A stretch of DNA of 64,000 bases from Streptomyces vietnamensis (GTDB taxonomy: Bacteria > Actinomycetota > Actinomycetes > Streptomycetales > Streptomycetaceae). Shown here one piece after another: positions 9,311-17,442 of the stretch; position 1 is the stretch's first letter, and every line of letters begins with the position of its first letter. The position numbers were made by a program, and so were the translations under genes. The notes beneath the pieces are model-generated. The model was not told where the DNA came from. It was given only the letters and a program-made list of their open reading frames with translations, and made no database searches. The DNA lies in assembly GCF_000830005.1 (NCBI RefSeq), contig NZ_CP010407.1:496001-560000 (forward strand), read 5' to 3'.

Positions 9311-10509
9311 GCGCAGCCCTTCTTGGGGGTCTTGTCGGTGACCATCGGGTGGGTCCTGGTGACGGTGTACGCGCCGTCGCGGCCGATGGTGACCTCCCGC
9401 ATGTCGGCCTGGAGCACGTGGTTGGAGGCGTCGAAGCGGGTGCCCTTGCCCAGGGGGCTGTCGAAGGAGAGGCCGCCGATCGCCTTGTTGACGGCCTCGG
9501 GTTCGTTCGAGCCGGCTTTCTCCGCCGCGGCCAGGAGGAACTTGACGCCGAAGTAGGCGTTGCCTGCCACCTCGGGGATGGGGGCCTTCCACTGGTGGGC
9601 GGCCCGGTAGTCCTGCACGAAGGCGCGGCTCTCGGGGTCGTCGAGGCGGTCGCTCCAGCGCACCGTGTGGGTGCGGCCCGCGACGAGCTCGCCGAGCGCG
9701 GGCTGGAAGTCGGCGTCCAGGGACGCGCCCTCGAAGCCGAGTTCCGGGGTGAGGAGGCCGAACTGCTGGGCCTGCTTGCCGAAGGTGACGGCGTCGGCGC
9801 CGACGACCATGGAGAGCACGGTGTCGGGCTTCGCGGACTTGAGGCGGCCGATGCCCGGCTGCCAGTCGGTCTGTCCGAGGGGGCTGTACTCCTCGGCGAC
9901 GACGGTGCCGCCGGCCTTCTTCACGAGTTCCTTTGCGACACCGGCGTAGAAGTGGGGGTAGTTGTAGTCGGAGCCGACGAGGGCGACCTTCCCTCCGTAC
10001 TTCGCGACGAGGCCGGGCACGGTCGGGGTGAGCATCTGGCGGGTGGATTCGCCGAAGCCCCACTGGTGGCCGAAGCAGTGTTCGGTGTCGCCGAGGATGG
10101 CGGTGCCGAAGGGCACGTGTGCCTCGTCGGCGACCCTGCCGACGGCTTCGGCGGTGTCGCCGGTGATGGTGCCGAAGAGCAGGGTGACCTTGTCCTGGCG
10201 GACCAGGCGGCGGGCGAGCTGGGTGGAGTTGGCGGGGTCGCCGGCGTCGTCCACCACGACGTACTCCACGGGCCGGCCGTGCACGCCGCCGTCGGCGTTG
10301 ACCTTCTTGACGGCCAGTTCGAGTCCGTTGCGCAGGGCGGTTCCGACCTGGGAGACCGGTCCGGTGAGCGGGACGATCACGCCGATCCTCACCGGTCCGC
10401 CGGTGGCCGGGGCGTCGTCGCCGGACAGGGCCGCGCCCTGGCAGCCGGTGAGGACGAGGGCGAGGGTGCCCGCCACCGCGAGCGCGGTGGTCCGGGGCGC
10501 GGGCGTCAT
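9307..10509 (-). CDS. Amide/urea/branched-chain amino acid ABC transporter substrate-binding lipoprotein
   Basis: 400 residues. The signal peptide ends in an LTGC lipobox (Cys at about residue 22), so it is anchored to the outer face of the membrane. The periplasmic-binding fold starts RIGVIVPLTGPVSQVGTALRNG. The block YSPLGQTDWQPGIGRLKSAKPD resembles UrtA/FmdD-type proteins that bind urea or short amides more than LivK. Its ATG overlaps the livH stop (ATGA) and its stop overlaps the GTG of livM-livG. Clustering with an amidase supports an amide-type ligand; this is an inference. Confidence 0.9.
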   Translation of the reverse strand: MTPAPRTTALAVAGTLALVLTGCQGAALSGDDAPATGGPVRIGVIVPLTGPVSQVGTALRNGLELAVKKVNADGGVHGRPVEYVVVDDAGDPANSTQLARRLVRQDKVTLLFGTITGDTAEAVGRVADEAHVPFGTAILGDTEHCFGHQWGFGESTRQMLTPTVPGLVAKYGGKVALVGSDYNYPHFYAGVAKELVKKAGGTVVAEEYSPLGQTDWQPGIGRLKSAKPDTVLSMVVGADAVTFGKQAQQFGLLTPELGFEGASLDADFQPALGELVAGRTHTVRWSDRLDDPESRAFVQDYRAAHQWKAPIPEVAGNAYFGVKFLLAAAEKAGSNEPEAVNKAIGGLSFDSPLGKGTRFDASNHVLQADMREVTIGRDGAYTVTRTHPMVTDKTPKKGCA

Positions 10510-11381
10510 GCGGCGCTCGCGGGCGCGGGGGTGCGACGGAACCATGCGGAGAACCTTCCGATCCAGGGGCGCGAGCGCAGGGCGGCGATCGCGACGACGA
10601 CGGCGTAGAAGAGGGCTTCGGCGAGGGTGTCGGAGAGCCAGGTGCGCAGCAGGACCGACAGTGCGGAGATCAGCAGGGCGGCGCCGGCGGCGGTGGCCAG
10701 GGCGCCGGGGCGGCTGAGCAGCAGGCCGAAGAAGACGGGGACGAGCAGGCCGAATCCCATGCTGGGGTTCACGGCGAGGACGGGGCTGTAGAGGGCTCCG
10801 GCGAGGACCGCGAGGAGGCCGCCGGCGGCGAAGGCCGTGGCGCGCATGCGGCGCGGGTCGGTGCCGAGGAGCGCGGCCATGGCCGGGTTGTCGGCGACGG
10901 CCCGCAGCCGCAGTCCCCAGTCGGTGCGGTGGGCCGCGAGCAGGACGAGGGCGATGACGCCGATCGCGGTGAGGGCGCAGACGAGGCGGTACGTCGGGTA
11001 GGGGGTGCCGAGGACGTCGAGCGTGCCGTCCACGGGTACGGCGACGGTGCGCGAGGTTCCGGTGAAGAGGAGTTCCGCACCTTGCCGCAGGGCCATGCCC
11101 AGGCCCCAGGTGACGAGCATGGCGGCCAGGCCGTCGGAGCCGGGGCGGCGGAGCAGCAGCCGCTCGACGACGAGGAGCAGGGGCGCTCCGGCGGCGAGGG
11201 CGAGCAGGGTGCGGAGGCCGAAGGGGGCGGCGGTCGCGGTCGCGGCGGCGTAGGCGCCGGCCATGGCCAGGTCTCCCTGGGCGAGGTTGACCACGCGGGT
11301 CGCCGCGAAGATCACCGCGATGCCGACCGTGAGCAGGCCGTAGAGGCCGAACTGGCCAAGGATGGCCAGAAGTACATCCAT
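10506..11381 (-). CDS. livH: ABC transporter permease, LivH type
   Basis: 291 residues with about eight hydrophobic helices. The N-terminal block (GQFGLYGLLTVGIAVIFA, then RVVNLAQGDLAMAGAYAA) is diagnostic for LivH/UrtB permeases. It is the first gene of the minus-strand operon and is followed by the binding protein with an ATGA overlap. The order permease, binding protein, permease-ATPase, ATPase, amidase, amine oxidase suggests one transcript from the shared 11.4 kb promoter region. Confidence 0.92.
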   Translation of the reverse strand: MDVLLAILGQFGLYGLLTVGIAVIFAATRVVNLAQGDLAMAGAYAAATATAAPFGLRTLLALAAGAPLLLVVERLLLRRPGSDGLAAMLVTWGLGMALRQGAELLFTGTSRTVAVPVDGTLDVLGTPYPTYRLVCALTAIGVIALVLLAAHRTDWGLRLRAVADNPAMAALLGTDPRRMRATAFAAGGLLAVLAGALYSPVLAVNPSMGFGLLVPVFFGLLLSRPGALATAAGAALLISALSVLLRTWLSDTLAEALFYAVVVAIAALRSRPWIGRFSAWFRRTPAPASAA

Positions 11382-11546
11382 CTGTTACCGCCTCTGTGCT
11401 TCCGGGTGCAGCGGGGACTCTGCGAGCATCTGGCAATCCCGCGGTGGGCACTGGTCCGGCAGCGCAGAGTTCTGTGCCCGCAGTGCGCGGACCGGGCGGC
11501 GCGAAGGGTGCGCGCGGTGCGGGCAGGGGGGCGGGAGGAGCGCGGC
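11382..11546. promoter_or_regulatory. Divergent promoter region, livH operon / AraC regulator
   Basis: 165 bases between the two divergent starts. It holds an inverted pair ACTCTGCG (11417-11424) and CGCAGAGT (11463-11470) with centres 46 bp apart, a spacing close to four or five helical turns. These are candidate half-sites for the AraC protein. A GGGAGGAG ribosome site lies at 11533-11540. The binding role is inferred. Confidence 0.4.
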
Positions 11547-12503
11547 ATGCGGGTGGAGCGACGGGACGACGGCAATCTGGTCTTCGGCTATCTCGACACC
11601 GCGACGGCGGACCTGTCGGGTGCCTCGGACACGGTGCTCGTCCGGGCCCGGGCGGGCGACGAGGGGTACGCCGCCGACATGCGGCCGAGCCGCTTCGGCG
11701 CGCTGAGCGGCTGCGACATCAGCGGGGAGCAGGAGATCCGGGTGATGCCCCGGCCCTCCCCCGCGGCGCCCCGGCCGGGCCATCTCCTCGGCCTGCTCGT
11801 GTCGGGGCGCGGCGAGCTGGAGCAGGACGGACGGCGGGCGGTGCTCGCGCCGGGCGACTTCGTGCTCTACACGGGCGCACGGCCCTTCCGCCTCGAACTC
11901 GGCTCCTCGCACCGGTACTTCCTGCTGTCCCTGGACGCCGGTACGGCCGGACAGCTGGCGCGGGCGGACGGCGCGGTGACGGCCAACGCGGAGCTGCCGC
12001 GCTCACCGAGCGGGCGGGTGCTCGCCGCCGTACTCGGTGAACTGGCCGAGCGGGCACACGGGTTCGGGCCGCTGGCCCGCCGGGACATGGGCGAGCACGT
12101 GTCGGCGATCCTGCGCACGCTGCTGCGCGAGGCGGGCGGTGCGGGAGCGGCTTCCGGCACCGGGTCCTCGGGGGTCCTGGAGCGGATCCTCGTGTACGTG
12201 GACGAACACCTGGCGGAGGACCTGTCGCCGGGGACGATCGCGGCGGCGCACCACATCTCCGTACGCCATCTGCACGCGCTGTTCCGGGAGTCGGGCGTGA
12301 CGGTGAGCGATCACGTGCGGCGGCGTCTGGAGCGGATCCGCCGGGACCTCGTCGATCCGTCGCTCGCCCACCTGCCCGCGTACGTCCTGGCGGCGCGCCG
12401 GGGGCTCGGCGAGGCGAGCCACTTCAGCCGGGTGTTCCGGGCCGAGTTCGGGTCGTCGCCGCGGGCGGTACGGGAGCAGGCGCGGGCCCGGCCGGATCCG
12501 TGA
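11547..12503 (+). CDS. AraC-family transcriptional regulator
   Basis: 318 residues starting at an ATG 6 bases after GGGAGGAG. The N-terminal half resembles the AraC-binding-like (cupin) domain common in actinobacterial regulators of amide, nitrile and hydroxyphenyl compounds. The C-terminal AraC helix-turn-helix pair spans about residues 210-315 (SVRHLHALFRESGVTVSDHV, then ASHFSRVFRAEFGSSPRAVRE). It is divergent from the transporter/amidase/amine-oxidase operon and is its probable ligand-responsive activator. Confidence 0.9.
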   Translation: MRVERRDDGNLVFGYLDTATADLSGASDTVLVRARAGDEGYAADMRPSRFGALSGCDISGEQEIRVMPRPSPAAPRPGHLLGLLVSGRGELEQDGRRAVLAPGDFVLYTGARPFRLELGSSHRYFLLSLDAGTAGQLARADGAVTANAELPRSPSGRVLAAVLGELAERAHGFGPLARRDMGEHVSAILRTLLREAGGAGAASGTGSSGVLERILVYVDEHLAEDLSPGTIAAAHHISVRHLHALFRESGVTVSDHVRRRLERIRRDLVDPSLAHLPAYVLAARRGLGEASHFSRVFRAEFGSSPRAVREQARARPDP

Positions 12504-12631
12504 CCGCGGTCCCCGGTGCCGGACCCTTGGACACCTGATCGGCACCCACCTGCGATGCCGGTGATCACCGCCGACCAACCGGCCGGCCCGCTCCCGTACT
12601 TCAACATGGCCTGAGGACCGGTCCGCACGCA

Positions 12632-12668
12632 CGAGTGCCGTCGGCGCGCGGGGCGGCGACGGCACTCG
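12632..12668. terminator. Terminator hairpin
   Basis: Perfect 12-bp stem CGAGTGCCGTCG / CGACGGCACTCG with a 13-nt loop between the convergent AraC gene and the RTX protein gene. The rest of 12504-12681 shows no gene. Confidence 0.75.
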
Positions 12669-12681
12669 GAGGAGGGTGGGG

Positions 12682-14706
12682 TCAGGGGCAGCTGATGCGG
12701 GTGTCGCCCGGGTCGGTGGTGCAGGTGTCGGAGCCGGGGCCGCCGTTGGCGGTGTCGTTGCCGGAGACGCCGTCGGTGGTGGTGAGGCGGTCGTTGCCGT
12801 AGTAGCCGGTCAGGGTGTCGTTGCCCGGGCCGCCGTTGAGGGTGTCGTCGCCGAAGCCTCCGTCGATGTTGTCGTTGCCGTAGTCGCCGTACACGGTGTC
12901 GTTGCCGTAGCTCGCGCGGATGGTGTCGTTGCCGCCGAGGCCGCAGATGACGTCGTTGGAGGAGCCGCCGGTCAGGGTGTCCGCGCCGCTGGTGCCGATG
13001 ATCGTGCAGCCGCGGGCGTTGTTGACCGAGGTGGTCGCGGTGGCCGTGTTGGGGGTCGTCGGGTCCGGCTGGGTGGCGCTGACGCCGGCCGTGTTCGTGA
13101 GCGTGCCGGTGGCTCGGGGTTCGGCCGTCACCGTGAGCGTCGCGCCGGTGCCCGGGGCGAGGGAGCCGAGGGCGCAGGTGGCGCCCGTCGCGGTGGTCGT
13201 GCAGGTGCCCTGCGAGGGGACCGCCGAGACGAGGGTCGCGCCGGCGCCGGAGAGCGAGTCCGTCAGCGTGACGCCGGTCGCGGTGGCGGTGGAGGAGGTC
13301 GCGTTGGTGACGGTCACCGTGTACGTGGCGCGGTTGCCGATGCTCACGGTGCTCGTACCGGACTTCGTCACCGACAGGTCGGCGTACGACGGGGTCGTGC
13401 CGCCGCCGCCCTCGTAGCGGGCGAGGGCGAACTGGAAGCCCGCTCCGTAGCCGGCCGCGGCGATCTTGCCGTCCGGCTGGACGAGCACCCCGCGGGCCTC
13501 GTCGAAGTCGTTGAAGCCGGTGACCACGAAGCCGTTCCGGCCGAAGCCCGTGTCGACGGTGCCGTTCGGCTGGAAGCGGACCAGGCCGAAGTCGTTGGCC
13601 TCGGAGCTGTTGGGGTCGCTGGCCCGGCCGGCGAGCACGATCCTGCCGTCCTGCTGGAGCGCCATCGCGTACGCGAGGCCGCCGTCGCCCGGGGAGGCGA
13701 CCGAGGTGCGTCCTCCCGTGCCGAAGCCGGCGTCGGGGGTGCCGTCGGCGTTGTAGCGGAGCAGGGCGTAGCCGGCGCCCCCGGAGCCCGCGGCGACGAC
13801 CTTGCCGTCGGGCTGCACCGCGACGGCGTTGCCGAACTCGGTGCCGCCGAAGTCGGCGGTGACCATGCCGTCGCCGCTGAAGGTGGTGTCGAGGGTGCCG
13901 TTGCTGTTGTAGCGGGCCACGCCGATGTCGAAGGCGGTGTTACCGACGTAACCGGTAGCGACGATCTTGCCGTCCGGCTGGAGGGCCATGCTCCGCGCGA
14001 TGCCGCCGCCGCCCTGGGGCGAGGTGGACGTGAAGCCCGCGACCACGGTCCCGTCACCGCCGAGGCTCGGGTCGAAGTTCCCGAAGGTGTCGAGGCGTAC
14101 GAGCGCGAAGCCGTCGCCACCGGGCTTGCCCGCGGCGATGATCTTGCCGTCCGGCTGCACGGCGATGTCGGAGCCGTCCGCGGAGCCGCCGAATTCGTCG
14201 ACCCGCACCAGGCCGTCGGTGCCGAAGGTCGTGTCCAAGGTGCCGTTGGTGTTGTAGCGGGCGACGGAGAAGAAGCAGCAGCCTCCGCCCTCATCGAGCA
14301 CCTCGGTGGTGCCCGCCACGACGATCTTGCCGTCGGAGGGCTGGATCGCCACGGCGTTGGCCGAGTGGGAGCCGCCGCCGAAGTCGCTGGTCACCGTGCC
14401 GCCGCTGAAGGTGGTGTCGAGGCTGCCGTCGGTGTTGTAGCGGGCGAGCGTGAAGCCGCCCTCGCTCGTCCCCACCACGACCAGCTTGCCGTCGCCCTGC
14501 CGTGCGATGTCGTGGCCCTCCGCGTAGTTGGTGACGGGGGTCGTCACCCGGCCTCCCTCCCCGAAGGTCGGGTCGAGGTCGCCAGGGGCCGCGAAGGCCG
14601 TGCCGGGCAGGGCCAGGACGAGCGCGAGCCCGAGCGCGACCGGCGCCGCGGCCCTCCCGCCCGGTCTGCGGCGCCATGCCGACGGTCTGAGAAGTGCGTG
14701 GGTCAT
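12682..14706 (-). CDS. Secreted delta-60 repeat / DUF11 / RTX calcium-binding protein
   Basis: 674 residues. A Sec signal peptide ends near AFAAPG (about residue 38). About seven delta-60 repeat cycles follow (each with a GTLDTTFG-like and an AVQPDGKIVVAG-like segment, residues about 40-430), probably a beta-propeller. A DUF11 domain (about 440-560, YTVTVTN) and a C-terminal block of GGxGNDT-type RTX nonapeptides complete it; these usually fold into a calcium-bound parallel beta roll. There is no membrane anchor or LPXTG motif, so it is likely released or held in the matrix. Two adjacent Cys (GGCCFF) lie in repeat 2. The start is preceded by GGAGG. The function is unknown; adhesion or surface-layer roles fit the architecture. 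Confidence 0.9.
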   Translation of the reverse strand: MTHALLRPSAWRRRPGGRAAAPVALGLALVLALPGTAFAAPGDLDPTFGEGGRVTTPVTNYAEGHDIARQGDGKLVVVGTSEGGFTLARYNTDGSLDTTFSGGTVTSDFGGGSHSANAVAIQPSDGKIVVAGTTEVLDEGGGCCFFSVARYNTNGTLDTTFGTDGLVRVDEFGGSADGSDIAVQPDGKIIAAGKPGGDGFALVRLDTFGNFDPSLGGDGTVVAGFTSTSPQGGGGIARSMALQPDGKIVATGYVGNTAFDIGVARYNSNGTLDTTFSGDGMVTADFGGTEFGNAVAVQPDGKVVAAGSGGAGYALLRYNADGTPDAGFGTGGRTSVASPGDGGLAYAMALQQDGRIVLAGRASDPNSSEANDFGLVRFQPNGTVDTGFGRNGFVVTGFNDFDEARGVLVQPDGKIAAAGYGAGFQFALARYEGGGGTTPSYADLSVTKSGTSTVSIGNRATYTVTVTNATSSTATATGVTLTDSLSGAGATLVSAVPSQGTCTTTATGATCALGSLAPGTGATLTVTAEPRATGTLTNTAGVSATQPDPTTPNTATATTSVNNARGCTIIGTSGADTLTGGSSNDVICGLGGNDTIRASYGNDTVYGDYGNDNIDGGFGDDTLNGGPGNDTLTGYYGNDRLTTTDGVSGNDTANGGPGSDTCTTDPGDTRISCP

Positions 14707-14931
14707 GGGTGGACGAACCTCCGTCTTCGCAGGTGAACAGGGAACAGCGCACAGCTTCGGCCCTGAGCTCCGCGCGTCCGTGCGGACCGTGCCGCGCTGC
14801 GCCCCACTGGCCCCGGGGAACCACCCCCGTGGGGGAGCGCGCGGGGGCGCGTCGACCGCCGGGCGCCCCTGATGCGGTGTCGGGGAGGTTCGGGGTCGGC
14901 CTGGGGCGATCCCCTGCGTCGGTGGTGTCCG

Positions 14932-14946
14932 GGGTACCGCGTACCC
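14932..14946. promoter_or_regulatory. Small palindrome in the RTX / RNA-ligase divergent region
   Basis: GGGTAC-CGC-GTACCC, 15 bp, about 45-60 bases upstream of the 2'-5' RNA ligase gene and about 230 bases from the RTX gene start. It is a possible operator; no regulator is assigned. The rest of 14707-14991 holds no recognisable gene. Confidence 0.3.
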
Positions 14947-14991
14947 TCGCCTCCGACGGTTGCGGGACAGATGGTGAGTAGGGAACGGAAG

Positions 14992-15609
14992 ATGGCTGAG
15001 GCGCCCGGGCAGGGTACGGAGTCCGGTGACGACGACAGGGCGCGGGCCGCGACCGTACGCGTGTTCGTCGCGCTCGCCCCGCCCGACGACGCGAAGGACG
15101 AGCTGGCACGCGAGCTGCGCCCGGCGTACGAGGCGTACCCGCGCATGCGGTGGAACCGGATCGAGGACTGGCACATCACGCTGGCGTTCCTCGGGGAGCT
15201 CCCGGTGGCGACCGTCCCCCTGCTGCGGCCGCCGCTCGCGGAGATCGCGGCGGCACGGAAGCCCCTGGAGCTGGCGCTGCGCGGCGGCGGGCACTTCGAC
15301 GACCGGGTGCTGTGGAGCGGGATCGACGGCGACCTCGACGGGCTGCACGCGCTCGCCACCGAGGTGCGGACGGTCGTCAAGGAGTGCGGCATCCCCTTCG
15401 AGGACCGGCCGCTGCGCCCCCATCTGACGCTCGCCCGCGCCCGCCGCGACGACGCGACGTCCGTACGGGAGGCGGCCGCCGGGCTCGCGGGCTTCACCGG
15501 TCGCCGCTGGCCGGCCGAGCGCCTGCACCTGGTCGGCAGCAACTACGGCCGCGGCCCGGGCCCGATCCGCTACCGCGACGTCGAGTCCTGGGCCTTCGCC
15601 CTGCGGTAG
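14992..15609 (+). CDS. thpR: 2'-5' RNA ligase / RNA 2',3'-cyclic phosphodiesterase family
   Basis: 205 residues. The two HxTx motifs that define the 2H phosphoesterase fold are present: HITLAF at about residue 56 and HLTLAR near residue 143, with the FVALAPPDDAKDEL start typical of ThpR. The family opens 2',3'-cyclic phosphates and can reverse 2'-5' RNA joining. An alternative ATG lies 21 bases upstream (14971); the chosen one has AGGGA at a suitable distance. Its last 40 bases overlap the 3' end of the convergent acetyltransferase gene. Confidence 0.88.
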   Translation: MAEAPGQGTESGDDDRARAATVRVFVALAPPDDAKDELARELRPAYEAYPRMRWNRIEDWHITLAFLGELPVATVPLLRPPLAEIAAARKPLELALRGGGHFDDRVLWSGIDGDLDGLHALATEVRTVVKECGIPFEDRPLRPHLTLARARRDDATSVREAAAGLAGFTGRRWPAERLHLVGSNYGRGPGPIRYRDVESWAFALR

Positions 15610-16493
15610 CCGTGGGTGCGGCACTCGCGGGTGAAGCCGAGCGAGCCGTAGAGCTTCGCGGCCGGGGCGTTCTCGGCGTCGTGGTTGACCGTCACGCGCC
15701 GGAGACCGAGCTCCGCCATGCGCCGCATGGCCTCGGTCATGACCGCCGAGGCGAGGCCCCGGCGGCGGAAGGCCTCGTGGGTGCCGACGGGCTCGAAGTG
15801 CCCCAGGCCGTTGCGCTCGTCGACCCAGGCGACGGTGTACGCGCCGATCCGCCCGTCCGGGGCCTCGGCCACGATCTCGTACCCCGGGTCGTACCCGGGC
15901 CGGGTCATCATCCCGTCCCGGTAGGCCGCGCCCGTCCAGTCGGAGCCGAACGAGGCGTTGCGCGCCTCGGCCAGGGCTTCGGCGTCGGCGAGGGTGGCCG
16001 CCCGGACGGCGAATCCCTCGGGCACCACGACGGGAGGGAGATCGGTCAGGTCGCGGGTGTTCACGTCGTCCCAGACCCGGAAGAAGGCGAAGCCCAGTTC
16101 GTTCAGCAGACGTCCGCGGGTGGCGTCGGTCTCGAACAGGTCGGTGAGGACGTACTCCTCGTCGTCCGCCATGTGCCGGGTGGTGGTGTCGGCCGCGAAC
16201 GTCAGCATCGCGCGCTCGGCGTCGGTGCCGCGCAGTTCCGGCGCGCAGAACGCGTCGAACGCCGTACCGAACCGCAGGCAGATCGTGATGCCCCCGACGC
16301 GGCCGTCGTGCTCGTCCTCCCAGACGTGCACGAGGTCGCCGACGGGCGGGCCGCCGCGCAGGTTGTCGTAGACGCGGTGCGGAAGCTCGCCCACGTGGTC
16401 GTAGGCGTCGCGGCCGGCGGTGGCGATCCACTCCGCCACGGTCTCCTGGAGGCGGGGCATGTCGGAGTGGAGGAACGGGCGAGGCGTGAACAT
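15570..16493 (-). CDS. GNAT-family acetyltransferase, two GNAT-like halves
   Basis: 307 residues. The C-terminal half is a clear GNAT domain with the acetyl-CoA loop HEAFRRRGLASAVMTEAM and the NHDAENAPAAKLYGSLGF end. The N-terminal half (residues about 1-140) looks like a degenerate second GNAT unit, as in mycothiol synthase and related duplicated enzymes. The acceptor is unknown. The ATG at 16493 is preferred over one 36 bases upstream. The 3' end overlaps thpR tail to tail by 40 bp. Confidence 0.85.
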   Translation of the reverse strand: MFTPRPFLHSDMPRLQETVAEWIATAGRDAYDHVGELPHRVYDNLRGGPPVGDLVHVWEDEHDGRVGGITICLRFGTAFDAFCAPELRGTDAERAMLTFAADTTTRHMADDEEYVLTDLFETDATRGRLLNELGFAFFRVWDDVNTRDLTDLPPVVVPEGFAVRAATLADAEALAEARNASFGSDWTGAAYRDGMMTRPGYDPGYEIVAEAPDGRIGAYTVAWVDERNGLGHFEPVGTHEAFRRRGLASAVMTEAMRRMAELGLRRVTVNHDAENAPAAKLYGSLGFTRECRTHGYRRAKAQDSTSR

Positions 16494-16564
16494 GATCGTC
16501 TTATACGCGGGCCCCTCGAGCCGGTACAAGCGAGTTTCCGCCCGGGCGGAAGGAGCAGCCGAGG

Positions 16565-17131
16565 TCAGCGGCCGTACAGATCGCGGCAGAGGTCGGCCGC
16601 GCCCATGGGGGCCTGGATGGACTCGGCCTGGTGGCAGAGGCGGCGCATCTCGGGCGGCCGGGCGGCCGTCGGCCGGTGCGGGCCGGCGGGGGCGGGCCGG
16701 TTCTTCTGCGGGGAGCGGGGGATGGTGTGCGTACCGGACCTCCTGTGCGCCGGCTTGTTCGGCTTGTTCTGCTTGTTCGCCTTGGTGTGCGGGCGGTTCG
16801 GGGCCGGCCTCTGAGCACGTGGCCGGCGGGCGGCGGGGGCCTCGGCGGCCGCGACGGCAGCCTTCCGGTCGGGGGCCTTCCGGTCGGGGGCCCGGGTCGG
16901 TTCGGGAGCCGGGCGGGGGTCGGTGACGGTGAGGGCCTCACGAGGGGCGGGCTCCGTGGGCGCGGGCCAGATGGGAGGCGCGGCGGGAAGCGGGGCGGGA
17001 GGCCGGTCGGCGGCCGGCGCGAGCCCGCCGGAGCGGGCCGGTGGAGCGGGAGCGGGGCCGTGCGGGACGGCCACGCATCCGGAGGTGAGGAGCGCGATGA
17101 GCAGGAGCGTTGTCATGCGGCGGGCGTGCAT
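16565..17131 (-). CDS. Proline/alanine-rich putative lipoprotein
   Basis: 188 residues. The N-terminus is a short hydrophobic signal ending in LTSGC, so a lipid-anchored cell-surface protein is expected. The body is disordered and low in complexity (PAP and KAPDRKAP repeats, then a basic NKQNKPNKP stretch). A short ordered-looking C-terminal tail with two Cys (MRRLCHQAES...DLCRDLYG) is the part most likely to be folded. An alternative ATG lies 15 bases downstream (17116). I do not recognise the family. Confidence 0.7.
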   Translation of the reverse strand: MHARRMTTLLLIALLTSGCVAVPHGPAPAPPARSGGLAPAADRPPAPLPAAPPIWPAPTEPAPREALTVTDPRPAPEPTRAPDRKAPDRKAAVAAAEAPAARRPRAQRPAPNRPHTKANKQNKPNKPAHRRSGTHTIPRSPQKNRPAPAGPHRPTAARPPEMRRLCHQAESIQAPMGAADLCRDLYGR

Positions 17132-17349
17132 GGGAGTCACGGTGCCCGAGCCTCGACGCGCGGGGGCCGATGGTTCGGCCGAGTCCACCGTGACGAGTGA
17201 ACCGCTGCCGTACGTGGACGGAGCGGGGCACGGGATCGGGGCAGCCGGCCACGCTGGACGCGGCGTCCTTGACGTTCGCGCCGTGGGGCAGCCCTTGTTC
17301 GGCGCCGTCCCGCGACAGAGCCGGCGGTCCGCGCACCCGCCGGTGCTCG

Positions 17350-17385
17350 GCCGTGCGGCCGCACCGCCTCGGGCGGCCGCACGGC
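17350..17385 (-). terminator. Terminator-like hairpin, second of two
   Basis: 13-bp perfect stem GCCGTGCGGCCGC / GCGGCCGCACGGC with a 10-nt loop, downstream of the DUF5682 cluster. Confidence 0.6.
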
Positions 17386-17412
17386 GAGGGTCACCCGTCC
17401 CGGGGCCGCCGT

Positions 17413-17440
17413 CCGGTTCCGCCGTCGACAGCGGAACCGG
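17413..17440 (-). terminator. Terminator hairpin of the MoxR/VWA cluster
   Basis: 10-bp perfect stem CCGGTTCCGC / GCGGAACCGG with an 8-nt loop, placed 2 bases beyond the DUF5682 stop codon on the minus strand. Confidence 0.75.
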
Positions 17441-17442
17441 GG

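Larger units (their letters stand above)
17132..17442. other. 311-bp intergenic region without a gene
   Basis: It lies between the lipoprotein start and the DUF5682 stop. I see two terminator-like hairpins (17350-17385 and 17413-17440) and, in the remaining half, the presumed promoter of the lipoprotein gene. There is no tRNA-like fold and no convincing small ORF. Confidence 0.6.

Noticed and set aside
14872..14971. Earlier ATG start for the 2'-5' RNA ligase gene
   Set aside because: It would add an unsupported N-terminus crossing the GGGTAC palindrome and probable promoter. The HxTx spacing fits the later start.
17132..17442. Possible tRNA or structured RNA in the longest spacer
   Set aside because: No cloverleaf, no T-loop GTTCAA-type segment and no CCA-adjacent acceptor stem. 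The hairpins are explained as terminators.
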